The notes under the pieces are model-generated. The model was not told the origin of the DNA, did no database searches, and saw nothing but the letters and a program-made list of their open reading frames with translations. Below are positions 7,501 to 16,402 of a stretch of 29,146 nucleotides of DNA, in pieces. Made by a program: the position numbers and the translations under genes. Each line of letters begins with the position of its first letter. Position 1 is the first letter of the stretch. The stretch comes from a virus: positions 1 to 29,146 of IMG/VR virus record IMGVR_UViG_3300009165_000025, one strand, 5' to 3'.

Positions 7501-10500
7501 AATGATACATTCAAATTATGTGATGTTGGAATTGGTGCGTCAATTACTTCAAACTATGAAAGAGAAAATTATATAAAATTCTATTCTGTAGGTTCGGGAT
7601 ATCATATATTCAAATATCCAAATATCAATTTAACTGTTAATGTATCTTTTGGGAGCACAATTGTAGGAATAATTACCGCAATTCCTGTGGTTACTGGAGA
7701 AATTGTAGATGCATATCTTTATGAACCTGGAACAAATTATGGATCGGACATTTTAAATTTACAAAAAACTCCGACAATTTCATTTAAAACTGGAAAAAAT
7801 GCTCAATTAAGTGCAATAATTAAAAATGGAGTTATTAGTCAGGTTGATATTTTAACTGGTGGATTGGAATATAGTTCAACTCCAGAATTAATTGTTAGTG
7901 GAACTGGTACTGGAGCAATTTTAAGACCAATCATAGAAAATGAGAAAATCACCAAAGTAATAGTCATTAATGGTGGTACAAATTATAATGCTGAAAATAC
8001 TAAAATAAAAATTGAACCAGCAGGAAAAAATGCTCTTATAGTAAGTTCAATAAGATCCTTAACAGTCAATAAGCAATCTAAATTTGGTGATGAAATTTTA
8101 GAAGATACTTTAAATAATTTGGAGTATGCATTTGTTGGATATCCAGTTAATATTGGAAATTCTAATTTTGGTGACTCTGGGTTATTACACTCACCAATTA
8201 TTGGATGGGCATATGATGGAAATCCAATTTATGGTCCATACGGATATTCCAATCCAGAAAATATAACTTCTTCATTAAAAGTTTTAAGCACTGGATATAC
8301 TTTAAATACTTCAAATATTATAAATCGCCCTTCTCCATTTGGTCCTGGATTCTTTATTGAAGATTATAGTTTTGATGCTTCTGGAGATTTAGATATTCAC
8401 AATGGTAGATTTTGTAAAACTCCAGAATTTCCAAATGGGATATATGCTTATTTTGTCGGAGTCTCTACAGATATTAGTACAAATACTCTAGTAGCAAATT
8501 ATCCATATTTTATTGGTGATTCATACAGATCACCTCTTATTGAAGAAAATTTCACATTAAATCAAACATTTGATTTTAATAATTCATCTTTATCTAGAAA
8601 TACTTTCCCATATAAAGTAAATGATCCTTATGCTGATAATGATTTCTTAATTGAGTCTAATGAAATCGTAAATCAAGTATCTTTGATTGAATCAGTCTCG
8701 AAAGGATCAGTAGAATCATTTACAATTTTGGAATCTGGAGATGATTACAAAATTGGTGATGTTGCAGTGTTTGATAATGATGGAACTAATGGCGGTGGAT
8801 TAAGTGCAGTAGTTTCAAGTATTTTAGGAAAACAGATTAATAAAATCGAAAGTCAAATAGATGTTTACAACAATTCGATTTTAACTTGGAAAGATCAAAA
8901 TACTGTATTAGTTTCTTATCAACCTTATCACGAATTACTTGATGGAGATAATATTGTAATTTCTGGATTAACAACTTCTATTTCCAAATTATTTGGAAAT
9001 CATAAAGTAGGATTGACTTCAGAAAGAATTGTTTTATTCAAAGATGTACTTTCGAATGTAGTTCCAGGAAAGGTTGAAGATATTTTTGTTTCAAATATTC
9101 CACCATCAGTATCTGTTGGGAGTTCAATAACTATAGAAAGTGAAATCTTGTCAGTATTGAATATTTTTGATAGTAATTCAATTCTCAGAGTTCGTAGATC
9201 TGATATTGGTGCTGCTCATACCTCAACTACTATAGTCAATATTTTACCAAATAAATTTACCATTCCAATTAAAACAAGTTATTTCGATTCAACTCTTAAT
9301 GATCTTGTTTATTTTAATCCAAATCAATCTGTTGGAGTTGGGACAACTGCAGGAATTGGAATCAATTTAACTTATACTGTTGGGGAATATACTCAACAAA
9401 TTTCAGTTACAACTCAAAATATTTACTTACCGAATCATCCATTCAAAACTGGTCAGCAAGTAACTTTTAATAAAAAATCAGGAACTTCTGCATTAGTAGT
9501 ATCTAATACCTCAGGAGGTTCTAGTTTTAATTTACCGTTTGTAACTAATAGTGAAACTGTCTATGTAATTAATAAATCAAAAGATTTTATCGGATTAACA
9601 ACTTCCGTAGGATTAACTACTAACACTGGAGGTCTATTTTTCTTCAGTAATGGTTCAAATAATTATGAGTATTCTTTGGGTAGTAATTATGATCAAGTTA
9701 TTGGGACTGTAGAGAAAATAAAAACAACAGTTTCTGTTTCAACTTCCCATAATATGCAAAATGGGGATATTGTGAAACTGGAAGTAAAACCAAATATTTC
9801 TGTTGGAGTAGGTTCTTCAACATCAGTAAGAGTAAAATATGACCAAAATTCACAAAGATTATTAATTAATCCAGTAGGATTTAATTCTTCAAATATTAAT
9901 ACTACTACTGATACAATAACTATCAATTCTCACCATTTTGAGACTGGTGATAAAGTTCAATACAATTCTACAGATTTAATTGCATCTGGATTAACAACTG
10001 GTGGATATTTTGTATATAAAATTGATGATAATAAGATTCAACTGACAGAAACTTTCAAGGACTTGAATCAATCTATTCCAAAAGTTGTTGATATTATTGG
10101 TGTGGGAGGAACTAGTCATATTATTAGTCTTATTAATCCAAAACTTGACGTAGTTAAAAATTCGACTTTAAAATTTGATCTTTCGGATCCATCTTTAATT
10201 AATTATAAATTGAAATTCTATTATGATCAGAATTTTGATAATGAATTTATTTCTACAGGATTAGATTCTCAATTTAATATATCTGGAGTTGGAACAGTTG
10301 GTGTAGGAACTGTATCGACGTATTCACTCAGATACTCCGATGGATTCCCAACTAATCTTTATTACTCTTTCGAAAAAAATGGAGTTATTATTAATCCAGA
10401 TACTGAAGTAAGAAATTATTCAGAAATTTTCTTTATCGATAGTGTTTATAGTGGATCTCACGTAATTTCAGGTGTTGCTGCAACGACTTTTAATATTTCC

Positions 10501-13500
10501 TTATATAAAATTCCAGAACAATTATCATATAATCAATCACAATGTGATTTATTGAAATACTCTACCACATCAGAAACTGCAATTGGTGGAGTTAATAATT
10601 TACAAATCTTATTTGGAGGATATGCCTACAAAAAAATTCCAAAGTTTGTAGATATTTCTTCCGAAAATGGATTTAACGCCAATATATTATCAATTTCTAC
10701 TAGTATTGGTAGAATTAATAAAGTTAGAGTTTTGGATCAGGGATTTGAGTATTCTTCCGATAAAACTCTCAGACCAGAAGCATATATTTCTCCAATATTA
10801 TCAATAATAAATTCAAGCACTATTGATAATGTAAATGTATTGGATGGTGGTAAAAATTATTCATCCGCACCAAATTTACTTATATTCAATCCAGATATTT
10901 TACAAGTAGTTGATTCTGAATCACTTACCTGCAAAGTATATTCAAATTCAATTTCGGAAGTTGTTATTAACGTAAAATCTTATGGATTGAGTTCAATAAA
11001 TCATAAAATTATTGCTATTGATAATAGTAATGGAGTTGGAGTTAATTCCGTAACTTCTTCAGTATCTGGTATTGTTACATGTATTCTTTCAACTCCAATT
11101 ACTGGATTTTCAACCAGTGTTTTTGAAGTTGGTGATGAAATATTCGTCGAAGGAATTCAAAAAGAAGGAACAAACGGTACTGGATTTAATTCTTCAGATT
11201 ATAATTACCAGTTCTTTACAGTTACTTCATATCAAAATACCAATCCTGCAAGACTTGAATTTAATATTGCAGGATTAACTACTAATCCAGGATTTGCAAA
11301 AACTAATCAAACTGCATTTGCATCAATTATCAATAAGAAAAATTATCCCATATTTGAAGTTGTTCAAAGTTTTTCTACTTTTATAATTGGCGAAAAATTA
11401 CTTTCGAATACAGGAACTGGATTTTTTGAAAGAGATTTGACCATAAAAGAATCTAGACAAGAATATATTAAAGTTGATGGATTCTATACATTATCTAAAA
11501 ATGAGGTTATTAAAGGGAAAAATTCTGGAGTATTAGCAACTATAGCAGATATTGTTCCAAATACTGGAAAATTTCAAGTAGATTATTCAATTAGACAGGA
11601 TTATGGTTGGTTAACTGATAGTGGAAAAATTAATGAAAGTTATCAGGTAACAAGTGATAATGATTATTATCAAAATCTTTCATATTCTGTTAGAAGTTCA
11701 ATTCAATTTAATGATTTAGTAGATCCAGTAAATCGTTTATTGCATACTGCAGGTTTAAAGAATTTTGCAGATGTTCAAATTGAATCTAGATCCGGTATTG
11801 CTTCATATACACAAACTACAAATGACTTAATTGTTCTAGATGTAGTTGAAGAAAAGAGAGTTGATACTATTAATAATTTCGATTTAACCATCGATATCGA
11901 TACTTATGAAAATAAATCAAAATATCTTAAATTAAAAAATAAAAAACTGACAGATTATATTAGTTGTATTAGTAACAGAGTTTTAATTGTTGATGACGTA
12001 AGTAATAGATTTTCCAATAAAGAAAGTTCAAAAGATCCATATGTGGATATTTCTACTCTTGAAGATTCTTATTACAAATATCTTGTTCAGATAATTGATC
12101 CCAATAGTTCTTCCCGTCAGTTAACTGAATTGGTAGTTCTTTCTAATGATGATGATGTCTTTACTTTAGAAAAGGGAACACTAACAAATACAGAAATTGA
12201 ATTAGGGGATTTGATTGGAAGTATCGATACTTTTGATTCAAAATCTTTAAGATTTTTACCTAATGACATATTCGATACTGATTATGATATTAAAGTTCTT
12301 CAAAGTAACTTTAATTCAAATATTTCAGGTATTAATACTCAATCGGTAGGATTTGTTAACTTAACCGGATCAAATAGTGTTGTTGGTGTTGGATCTACAG
12401 CAACTATTATTTCAATCGAAAAGGATACAGTAGAATCATTATTCGTAAATATACAAATTCTGAACACTGTTACAAATAGGATGAATTATGTCGAATTATT
12501 CTTAGATCATGATGGAAATGATACTTACCTTGCAGAGTATTATTTTGATAGTAGTTCTGGTATCACCACTCAATTTATTGGTTCATTTAATCCAGTTATT
12601 AATGGATCAAAACTATCCTTAGAATATGCAAATAATGATATAAATTCAATTCTTGTTAGATCTAAAATAGTTGGATTTGGGACAACTTCAATTGGAATTG
12701 GTACTTATAGATTTACATCTATAAATCAACCAGATGGTTCTGAAAGAAGTGCTTATTTAACATCCAATTACAATATTTCATCTACAGTATCTGATATTAT
12801 TGGTATTAATACTGATAATTCAACAAGTGTCAAGTCACTTGTTTATGTCTCTTATGGGCAAACTAGTGCATTACATCAAGTGATGATGATTCAAGATAAA
12901 TTTGATGTATATACTTTACAATATCCATTTCTTTCTATCGGGAGTACATCTGGAATTGGAACTTTTGGAGGAGAAATAGTAGGATCTAATGCAATACTGA
13001 GATTCTACCCAGATTCTTCAATTTCTGCGAATTTACAAATTCAAAGTTATAATGAAGTATTATATACCGAAAATGATTATAATAATGAACCAGAAATCTT
13101 GAATTTTGGGACAGCAACTGAAGAAATTATCCTTTCAGCTTTTGATAGTATTAATGGGGATAGATCAAATAAACTCGATTTTGATTTAAACTATGGTGGA
13201 ATTCCAATCTATAAAAAAATCTTTAATCCATCAGATACTTCAGTTTTGGATACATCAACTGGAATATTTACTATTAAAGATCATTTCTTCAGTAATGCAG
13301 AACAATTAGTATATACACCAAAATCATCTTTTATTGGTGTAGGTGAGACTAGTGTTGGAATTGGAGCAACATTAAATTCTTCAGGAATTGTTACTAATCG
13401 TTTACCATCTGATGTGTACGCAATTAGTATAAATTCAGATCAATTCCAATTATCAACTAGAAAAGATTATGCTTTAGCGGGCATTTATGTTACATTTACT

Positions 13501-16377
13501 TCTTTTGGTCAAGGAAATGTTCATGAATTGGAGATGAGTAAGAAACTCGAAAAATCAATTATTTCTATTGATGGTGTAGTACAAAAACCAATAACATTTA
13601 CACCTATTTCACATAAACTAGAAAATAATGGTGGACAAATCAGCGTTGGTACAACTTATTTTGCATTAAGTGGTATTTCTACATTAAAACCAAAGGATTT
13701 GATTAAAATTGATCATGAGTATATGAATATAGTTTCTGTTGGATTAGGAACAACAAGTATTGGTCCAATTTCTGGAATAGGATCTGTACCAATTGTTCAA
13801 GTTGAAAGAGGATTTGTTGGATCTTCAGTAACAACTCACACTGATTCTGCAGAAGTTAGAGTTTATAGAGGTTCATTTAATATTGTGGGAAGTAAAATTT
13901 ATTTTACAGCACCACCTAAAGGTAGTGGTAGAGTGAAGAGAGATTTTTCAAATCTTCCTTTCCCAACTTCAAATTTTGCAGGTAGAGTTTATTTAAGAAA
14001 TGATTATTCTACTAATGTAATATACGATGATGTAGCAGATCAGTTTACTGGTATTGGACAAACATATACATTAAAAGTACAAGGAATTAATACTACAGGT
14101 ATTCAAACTGGTAGTGGAGTTTTATTCATTAATGATATTTTCCAAACACCTACTACTACAAATAATTCAGGAAACAATTATGAATTTTTTGGATCTGTTG
14201 GTATTTCTAGTGTAGTATTTACTGGTATTACATCCAGCAATGGAAGCATCATTAAAAATGATTTTGATGTTAATCAAAATCAACTCCCAAGAGGTGGAAT
14301 TATTGTTTCCTTAGGATCTACACCAGGATTGGGTTTTGCACCTCTTGTAGGATCTTCTGTGACCTCTGTAGTGAGTTCTGGATCTATTGTTTCTGTTGGT
14401 TTAGGAACAACTGATATTCTTGGTTCTGGTTATAATGGAATTGTTTCTATCGGTGTTACTGAAATTGGTCATATTGGATATGGAGCAACCATTACTGCAA
14501 CGGTAGGTGCTGGCGGGACTCTTACTTTCAATGTTGTATATGGAGGTACTGGATATACAAATCCAACTATCCAAATTTCATCACCATCATATGAAAATCT
14601 TCCTGTTATTGGAGTTTCTAGAAGAGGTATTGGTAATACTACAGATACTGGATCAAATTTATTAATAACTTTAGATGTTGGTGCAAGTTCAACAACTGGA
14701 ATTGGTTCTACATTATTTGAAGTTTCATCATTCAGTATTTCTAGACCAGGATATGGATTCCAGATTGGCGATGTATTCAAACCTGTAGGTCTAGTAGTAG
14801 ATAAAAATCTTTCCAATCCAGTAAGTGAATTTGAATTGACGGTTCTTGATACATTTACTGATTCATTCTCATCCTGGCAGTTTGGTGAACTGGATTATAT
14901 CGATTCAATTAAAAATTTACAAGATGGATCTAGAATTAGATTCCCATTATATTACAATGGACAATTATTGAGTTTTGAAAAAGATTTATCAAATCCAAGT
15001 TCTGTAGATATTGATTTGAATTCAGTTCTTCTCATTTTTATTAATGGAGTAATTCAGGAACCTGGATCAGCATATCAGTTCGAAGGTGGTACATCATTTA
15101 CATTCTCAAATGCACCTATAAATGAAGATGAAATTTCAATTTTCTTCTATAGAGGAACTAGAAACGTAGATAGTGCTAGTGTTAATGTTAATGAATCTGT
15201 AAAAATTGGAGATCTTGTTCAGGTATTTAAAAATGATTTGTATACAGAAACTATCACTCAAGATATAAGAAGAATTGATAATATACCAGGATCAGATAAA
15301 TTAGAAACTAATGTATATACTGGATTAGGAATTGATGAAATTAATTACAGACCATTTAGTTGGACAAAGCAAAAAGTGGATAGTATAATTAATGGAGACT
15401 ATGTTTATAAATCTAGAGATTCTATTGAACCACAAATATACCCGACTGCAAAAATAATTAAAAATATTTCAAATATATCAAATGAAATATTTGTAGATAA
15501 TGCAAAATTCTTTAATTATGAAGAAGATAATTATTCAACTACTATTAATAATTTTGAAGCTTTGATTGTTCAAGGAACAGATTCAGTATCTGCAGGTATG
15601 ACTGCTGTAGTTTCTGTTGGAGGAACAATACAATCTCTTGTAATTACTAATAGTGGATCTGGATATATTGGAACAACATTATCTGTTAAAATTTCCTCCC
15701 CTCAGCAAATTGGAGTTGGAATTGGTACAATAGCATCTGCATCAGTTTCAATTGTAAACGGGCAAATTGCATATCCAATTACTATTACAAATTCCGGATT
15801 TGGATATAGTCGAAATAATCCACCTCAAGTTATTGTAGATAGTCCAAATTTAAATTATGAATTAGTTACAAATATTACTGGTGTTGAGGGTTTCTCTGGA
15901 ATTATTACTGGTATAACTACGACCACTGGAATATACGGCAATCCTTTAGCGTTAAAGTTTTATATTAATACTCCATCACTCGTAGGTCTAGCAACTGGAT
16001 ATCCGGTTTATATTTTCGATACCTTAGTTGGTAATACAGTAACCTCTATTGATAGTGGAGAATCTTCTATAGTTGGTATTGGTACAACTTGTTTAGATAA
16101 CATTTATTATATTCATAATTTAATTCCAGATGGATCTAATGCTGAGATTATTACAAATATAAGTTCAACAACTAATATTTCTGGAATAACAACTAGTGGA
16201 TCTTTACTAGGTCGATTCTCTTGGGGAAGATTTTATAATTTAAGTAGATCTGCAAATCCAATTTCTATTGGAGTTACCGGATTGACGGTTGATTCTGGAT
16301 TATCAACATTTGCAAATATTCAAAGAAAGGGATATGGATTGAGAGATACTGGTGCAATAAGAAAGATTGTAGGATAG
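4504..16377 (+). CDS. Giant baseplate-associated structural protein in the gene 7 position (YHYH domain, beta repeats)
   Basis: One uninterrupted frame of 3957 residues, about four times T4 gp7 (1032 aa), between gene 6 and gene 8 where T4 has gene 7. The N-terminus has a helical region with F-Y-Q-S-K-G-T-E-E-S-F-R (about 200-211) that looks wedge-like. The long remainder is beta-rich and Gly/Ser/Thr/Asn-rich. About a dozen G-x-G-Y or related turns occur between about residues 730 and 3770. At least five H-x-F-x-x-G-D-x-V-x-Y units occur, and several units join an I-D-x-E segment to R-G and a His. A YHYH-type segment is at about 1225-1320 (I-I-G-W-A-Y-D-G-N-P-I-Y-G-P-Y-G-Y). Ribosome binding is by GAGAGGA inside the end of gene 6. 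I infer a gp7-like wedge protein enlarged by surface repeats; an adhesive role is possible. Virion presence is very likely, the exact equivalence to gp7 less so. Confidence 0.8.
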   Translation: MIETGFNSRVKIQQIIDNQIPEFLLSESPKASEFLKQYYISQEYQGGPVDLADNLDQYLKLDNLTPEVVQGDTFLTNSITDNSDIISVDSTKGFPNQYGLLKIDNEIITYTGSTSSTFTGCVRGFSGITTYHKENSPEELEFSISSSASHLDNSRVINLSSLFLQEFYKKIKFTLTPGLENVAFVPNLDVSNFIKEARSFYQSKGTEESFRILFNILYGESPKVIDLETLLLKPSDAQFRRREVSIVERISGDPLKLLGQTIRRLENPKTQAAVSEIEILTRSGKTYYKLSAFVGYNDDELTEGEFFITGNTKSLETVSIGSSIISVDSTIGFSESGTLISGSNSIKYSDKTINQFLGCSNITATINPTDNIRSNDIVYGYEDGDTTKKVELRITGVLSEFIPTSDIYLAEEKETITVKNLGEVINNPETNKTYKEIFANSWIYNTSSRYQIGQISGSTFTLLSKIDKSSLKIDDNVDILVRGTQNVVVSNALVVNINNSNNQITLNNIGPFSPSVSLDYDIRRKIKKASSSGASLEFGNAKLISDIQNLYNDEHFGYVASNSLPNYNITKNLNDASISQASPPRLQDFDANTQKYSIISFSTNVPFITGDAVVYESEFEPMPGLVSGETYYIQVLTPPNQIRLYTSRSFVGGLDYIQFDSLQTLGYHKFILEEHKTKVISPQKNLRKFPLNHNFEDGFGEETQPGPIGLLINGVEIVSPKSDDKIYYGPLDSIKVVNSGQGYDVINPPRVVVSNPPSGGTTAKVNVAVRGSVKNVLVDPQDFDLDTVVSATISGGNGTGAILNPIVSRRFREVEFDARTLINGGGLDITDETITFRSIHNFINGQPIIYSQNGNEPLGIGTFGPPDLINNEVQNKTLVSGSIYYPKVVNPSTVKLYPTFNDYTVGVNTIGITTENNNGIHKFRTIEKNTLRSIKVLNPGSGYENRNLYISTAGVSTAFNTITFNNHNFKSGDLVDYSTTGTAISGLSTSNQYYVLKIDNDTFKLCDVGIGASITSNYERENYIKFYSVGSGYHIFKYPNINLTVNVSFGSTIVGIITAIPVVTGEIVDAYLYEPGTNYGSDILNLQKTPTISFKTGKNAQLSAIIKNGVISQVDILTGGLEYSSTPELIVSGTGTGAILRPIIENEKITKVIVINGGTNYNAENTKIKIEPAGKNALIVSSIRSLTVNKQSKFGDEILEDTLNNLEYAFVGYPVNIGNSNFGDSGLLHSPIIGWAYDGNPIYGPYGYSNPENITSSLKVLSTGYTLNTSNIINRPSPFGPGFFIEDYSFDASGDLDIHNGRFCKTPEFPNGIYAYFVGVSTDISTNTLVANYPYFIGDSYRSPLIEENFTLNQTFDFNNSSLSRNTFPYKVNDPYADNDFLIESNEIVNQVSLIESVSKGSVESFTILESGDDYKIGDVAVFDNDGTNGGGLSAVVSSILGKQINKIESQIDVYNNSILTWKDQNTVLVSYQPYHELLDGDNIVISGLTTSISKLFGNHKVGLTSERIVLFKDVLSNVVPGKVEDIFVSNIPPSVSVGSSITIESEILSVLNIFDSNSILRVRRSDIGAAHTSTTIVNILPNKFTIPIKTSYFDSTLNDLVYFNPNQSVGVGTTAGIGINLTYTVGEYTQQISVTTQNIYLPNHPFKTGQQVTFNKKSGTSALVVSNTSGGSSFNLPFVTNSETVYVINKSKDFIGLTTSVGLTTNTGGLFFFSNGSNNYEYSLGSNYDQVIGTVEKIKTTVSVSTSHNMQNGDIVKLEVKPNISVGVGSSTSVRVKYDQNSQRLLINPVGFNSSNINTTTDTITINSHHFETGDKVQYNSTDLIASGLTTGGYFVYKIDDNKIQLTETFKDLNQSIPKVVDIIGVGGTSHIISLINPKLDVVKNSTLKFDLSDPSLINYKLKFYYDQNFDNEFISTGLDSQFNISGVGTVGVGTVSTYSLRYSDGFPTNLYYSFEKNGVIINPDTEVRNYSEIFFIDSVYSGSHVISGVAATTFNISLYKIPEQLSYNQSQCDLLKYSTTSETAIGGVNNLQILFGGYAYKKIPKFVDISSENGFNANILSISTSIGRINKVRVLDQGFEYSSDKTLRPEAYISPILSIINSSTIDNVNVLDGGKNYSSAPNLLIFNPDILQVVDSESLTCKVYSNSISEVVINVKSYGLSSINHKIIAIDNSNGVGVNSVTSSVSGIVTCILSTPITGFSTSVFEVGDEIFVEGIQKEGTNGTGFNSSDYNYQFFTVTSYQNTNPARLEFNIAGLTTNPGFAKTNQTAFASIINKKNYPIFEVVQSFSTFIIGEKLLSNTGTGFFERDLTIKESRQEYIKVDGFYTLSKNEVIKGKNSGVLATIADIVPNTGKFQVDYSIRQDYGWLTDSGKINESYQVTSDNDYYQNLSYSVRSSIQFNDLVDPVNRLLHTAGLKNFADVQIESRSGIASYTQTTNDLIVLDVVEEKRVDTINNFDLTIDIDTYENKSKYLKLKNKKLTDYISCISNRVLIVDDVSNRFSNKESSKDPYVDISTLEDSYYKYLVQIIDPNSSSRQLTELVVLSNDDDVFTLEKGTLTNTEIELGDLIGSIDTFDSKSLRFLPNDIFDTDYDIKVLQSNFNSNISGINTQSVGFVNLTGSNSVVGVGSTATIISIEKDTVESLFVNIQILNTVTNRMNYVELFLDHDGNDTYLAEYYFDSSSGITTQFIGSFNPVINGSKLSLEYANNDINSILVRSKIVGFGTTSIGIGTYRFTSINQPDGSERSAYLTSNYNISSTVSDIIGINTDNSTSVKSLVYVSYGQTSALHQVMMIQDKFDVYTLQYPFLSIGSTSGIGTFGGEIVGSNAILRFYPDSSISANLQIQSYNEVLYTENDYNNEPEILNFGTATEEIILSAFDSINGDRSNKLDFDLNYGGIPIYKKIFNPSDTSVLDTSTGIFTIKDHFFSNAEQLVYTPKSSFIGVGETSVGIGATLNSSGIVTNRLPSDVYAISINSDQFQLSTRKDYALAGIYVTFTSFGQGNVHELEMSKKLEKSIISIDGVVQKPITFTPISHKLENNGGQISVGTTYFALSGISTLKPKDLIKIDHEYMNIVSVGLGTTSIGPISGIGSVPIVQVERGFVGSSVTTHTDSAEVRVYRGSFNIVGSKIYFTAPPKGSGRVKRDFSNLPFPTSNFAGRVYLRNDYSTNVIYDDVADQFTGIGQTYTLKVQGINTTGIQTGSGVLFINDIFQTPTTTNNSGNNYEFFGSVGISSVVFTGITSSNGSIIKNDFDVNQNQLPRGGIIVSLGSTPGLGFAPLVGSSVTSVVSSGSIVSVGLGTTDILGSGYNGIVSIGVTEIGHIGYGATITATVGAGGTLTFNVVYGGTGYTNPTIQISSPSYENLPVIGVSRRGIGNTTDTGSNLLITLDVGASSTTGIGSTLFEVSSFSISRPGYGFQIGDVFKPVGLVVDKNLSNPVSEFELTVLDTFTDSFSSWQFGELDYIDSIKNLQDGSRIRFPLYYNGQLLSFEKDLSNPSSVDIDLNSVLLIFINGVIQEPGSAYQFEGGTSFTFSNAPINEDEISIFFYRGTRNVDSASVNVNESVKIGDLVQVFKNDLYTETITQDIRRIDNIPGSDKLETNVYTGLGIDEINYRPFSWTKQKVDSIINGDYVYKSRDSIEPQIYPTAKIIKNISNISNEIFVDNAKFFNYEEDNYSTTINNFEALIVQGTDSVSAGMTAVVSVGGTIQSLVITNSGSGYIGTTLSVKISSPQQIGVGIGTIASASVSIVNGQIAYPITITNSGFGYSRNNPPQVIVDSPNLNYELVTNITGVEGFSGIITGITTTTGIYGNPLALKFYINTPSLVGLATGYPVYIFDTLVGNTVTSIDSGESSIVGIGTTCLDNIYYIHNLIPDGSNAEIITNISSTTNISGITTSGSLLGRFSWGRFYNLSRSANPISIGVTGLTVDSGLSTFANIQRKGYGLRDTGAIRKIVG
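6697..8010 (+). repeat. Cluster of G-x-G-Y beta repeats coded in the giant gene
   Basis: At least five units of one degenerate protein repeat occur here. They have a pattern such as I-x-V-x-x-x-G-x-x-Y-x-x-x-P-x-V-x-V followed by a Gly-rich A-x-L segment. They are near residues 733 (N-S-G-Q-G-Y), 934 (N-P-G-S-G-Y), 1071 (E-P-G-T-N-Y), 1113 (T-G-G-L-E-Y) and 1152 (N-G-G-T-N-Y). Two H-x-F type units lie between them. The repeats are visible at protein level only; no long exact DNA repeat is evident. Confidence 0.7.
8176..8463 (+). other. YHYH-type domain within the giant structural protein
   Basis: Residues about 1225-1320 include S-P-I-I-G-W-A-Y-D-G-N-P-I-Y-G-P-Y-G-Y and later F-C-K-T-P-E-F-P-N-G-I-Y-A-Y-F-V-G. 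This matches my knowledge of the YHYH domain found in marine phage structural proteins and some bacterial secreted proteins. The role is unknown. It breaks up the surrounding beta repeats and is the most recognisable globular module in the protein. Confidence 0.75.
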
Positions 16378-16385
16378 TATAAATA
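16378..16385 (+). promoter_or_regulatory. T4-type late promoter upstream of gene 8
   Basis: A perfect TATAAATA begins right after the stop of the giant gene and ends 17 bases before the gene 8 ATG. With the usual T4 late start point the mRNA leader would be only about 10 bases. No Shine-Dalgarno sequence is present in the A-rich spacer. Confidence 0.85.
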
Positions 16386-16402
16386 GAAAAAAAAGTATTA
16401 AT

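Noticed and set aside
11072-11278. Open frame of 68 aa on the + strand inside the giant gene
   Set aside because: It is Leu/Gln-rich shadow translation of an AT-rich, Ser/Thr-rich coding frame with no start signal of its own.
14469-14816. 115-aa open frame on the - strand inside the giant gene
   Set aside because: It is an antisense shadow rich in Pro and Val, as expected opposite Gly- and Asn-rich codons; no promoter or ribosome binding site is visible.
15116-15123. TATAAATG inside the giant gene as a late promoter
   Set aside because: It lies within a coding frame far from any start; near-matches of this AT-rich motif are expected by chance in such DNA.
4504-16377. Tandem DNA repeats or a CRISPR-like array in the giant gene
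   Set aside because: The repeats are seen only at protein level, with variable spacing and no long identical DNA units.
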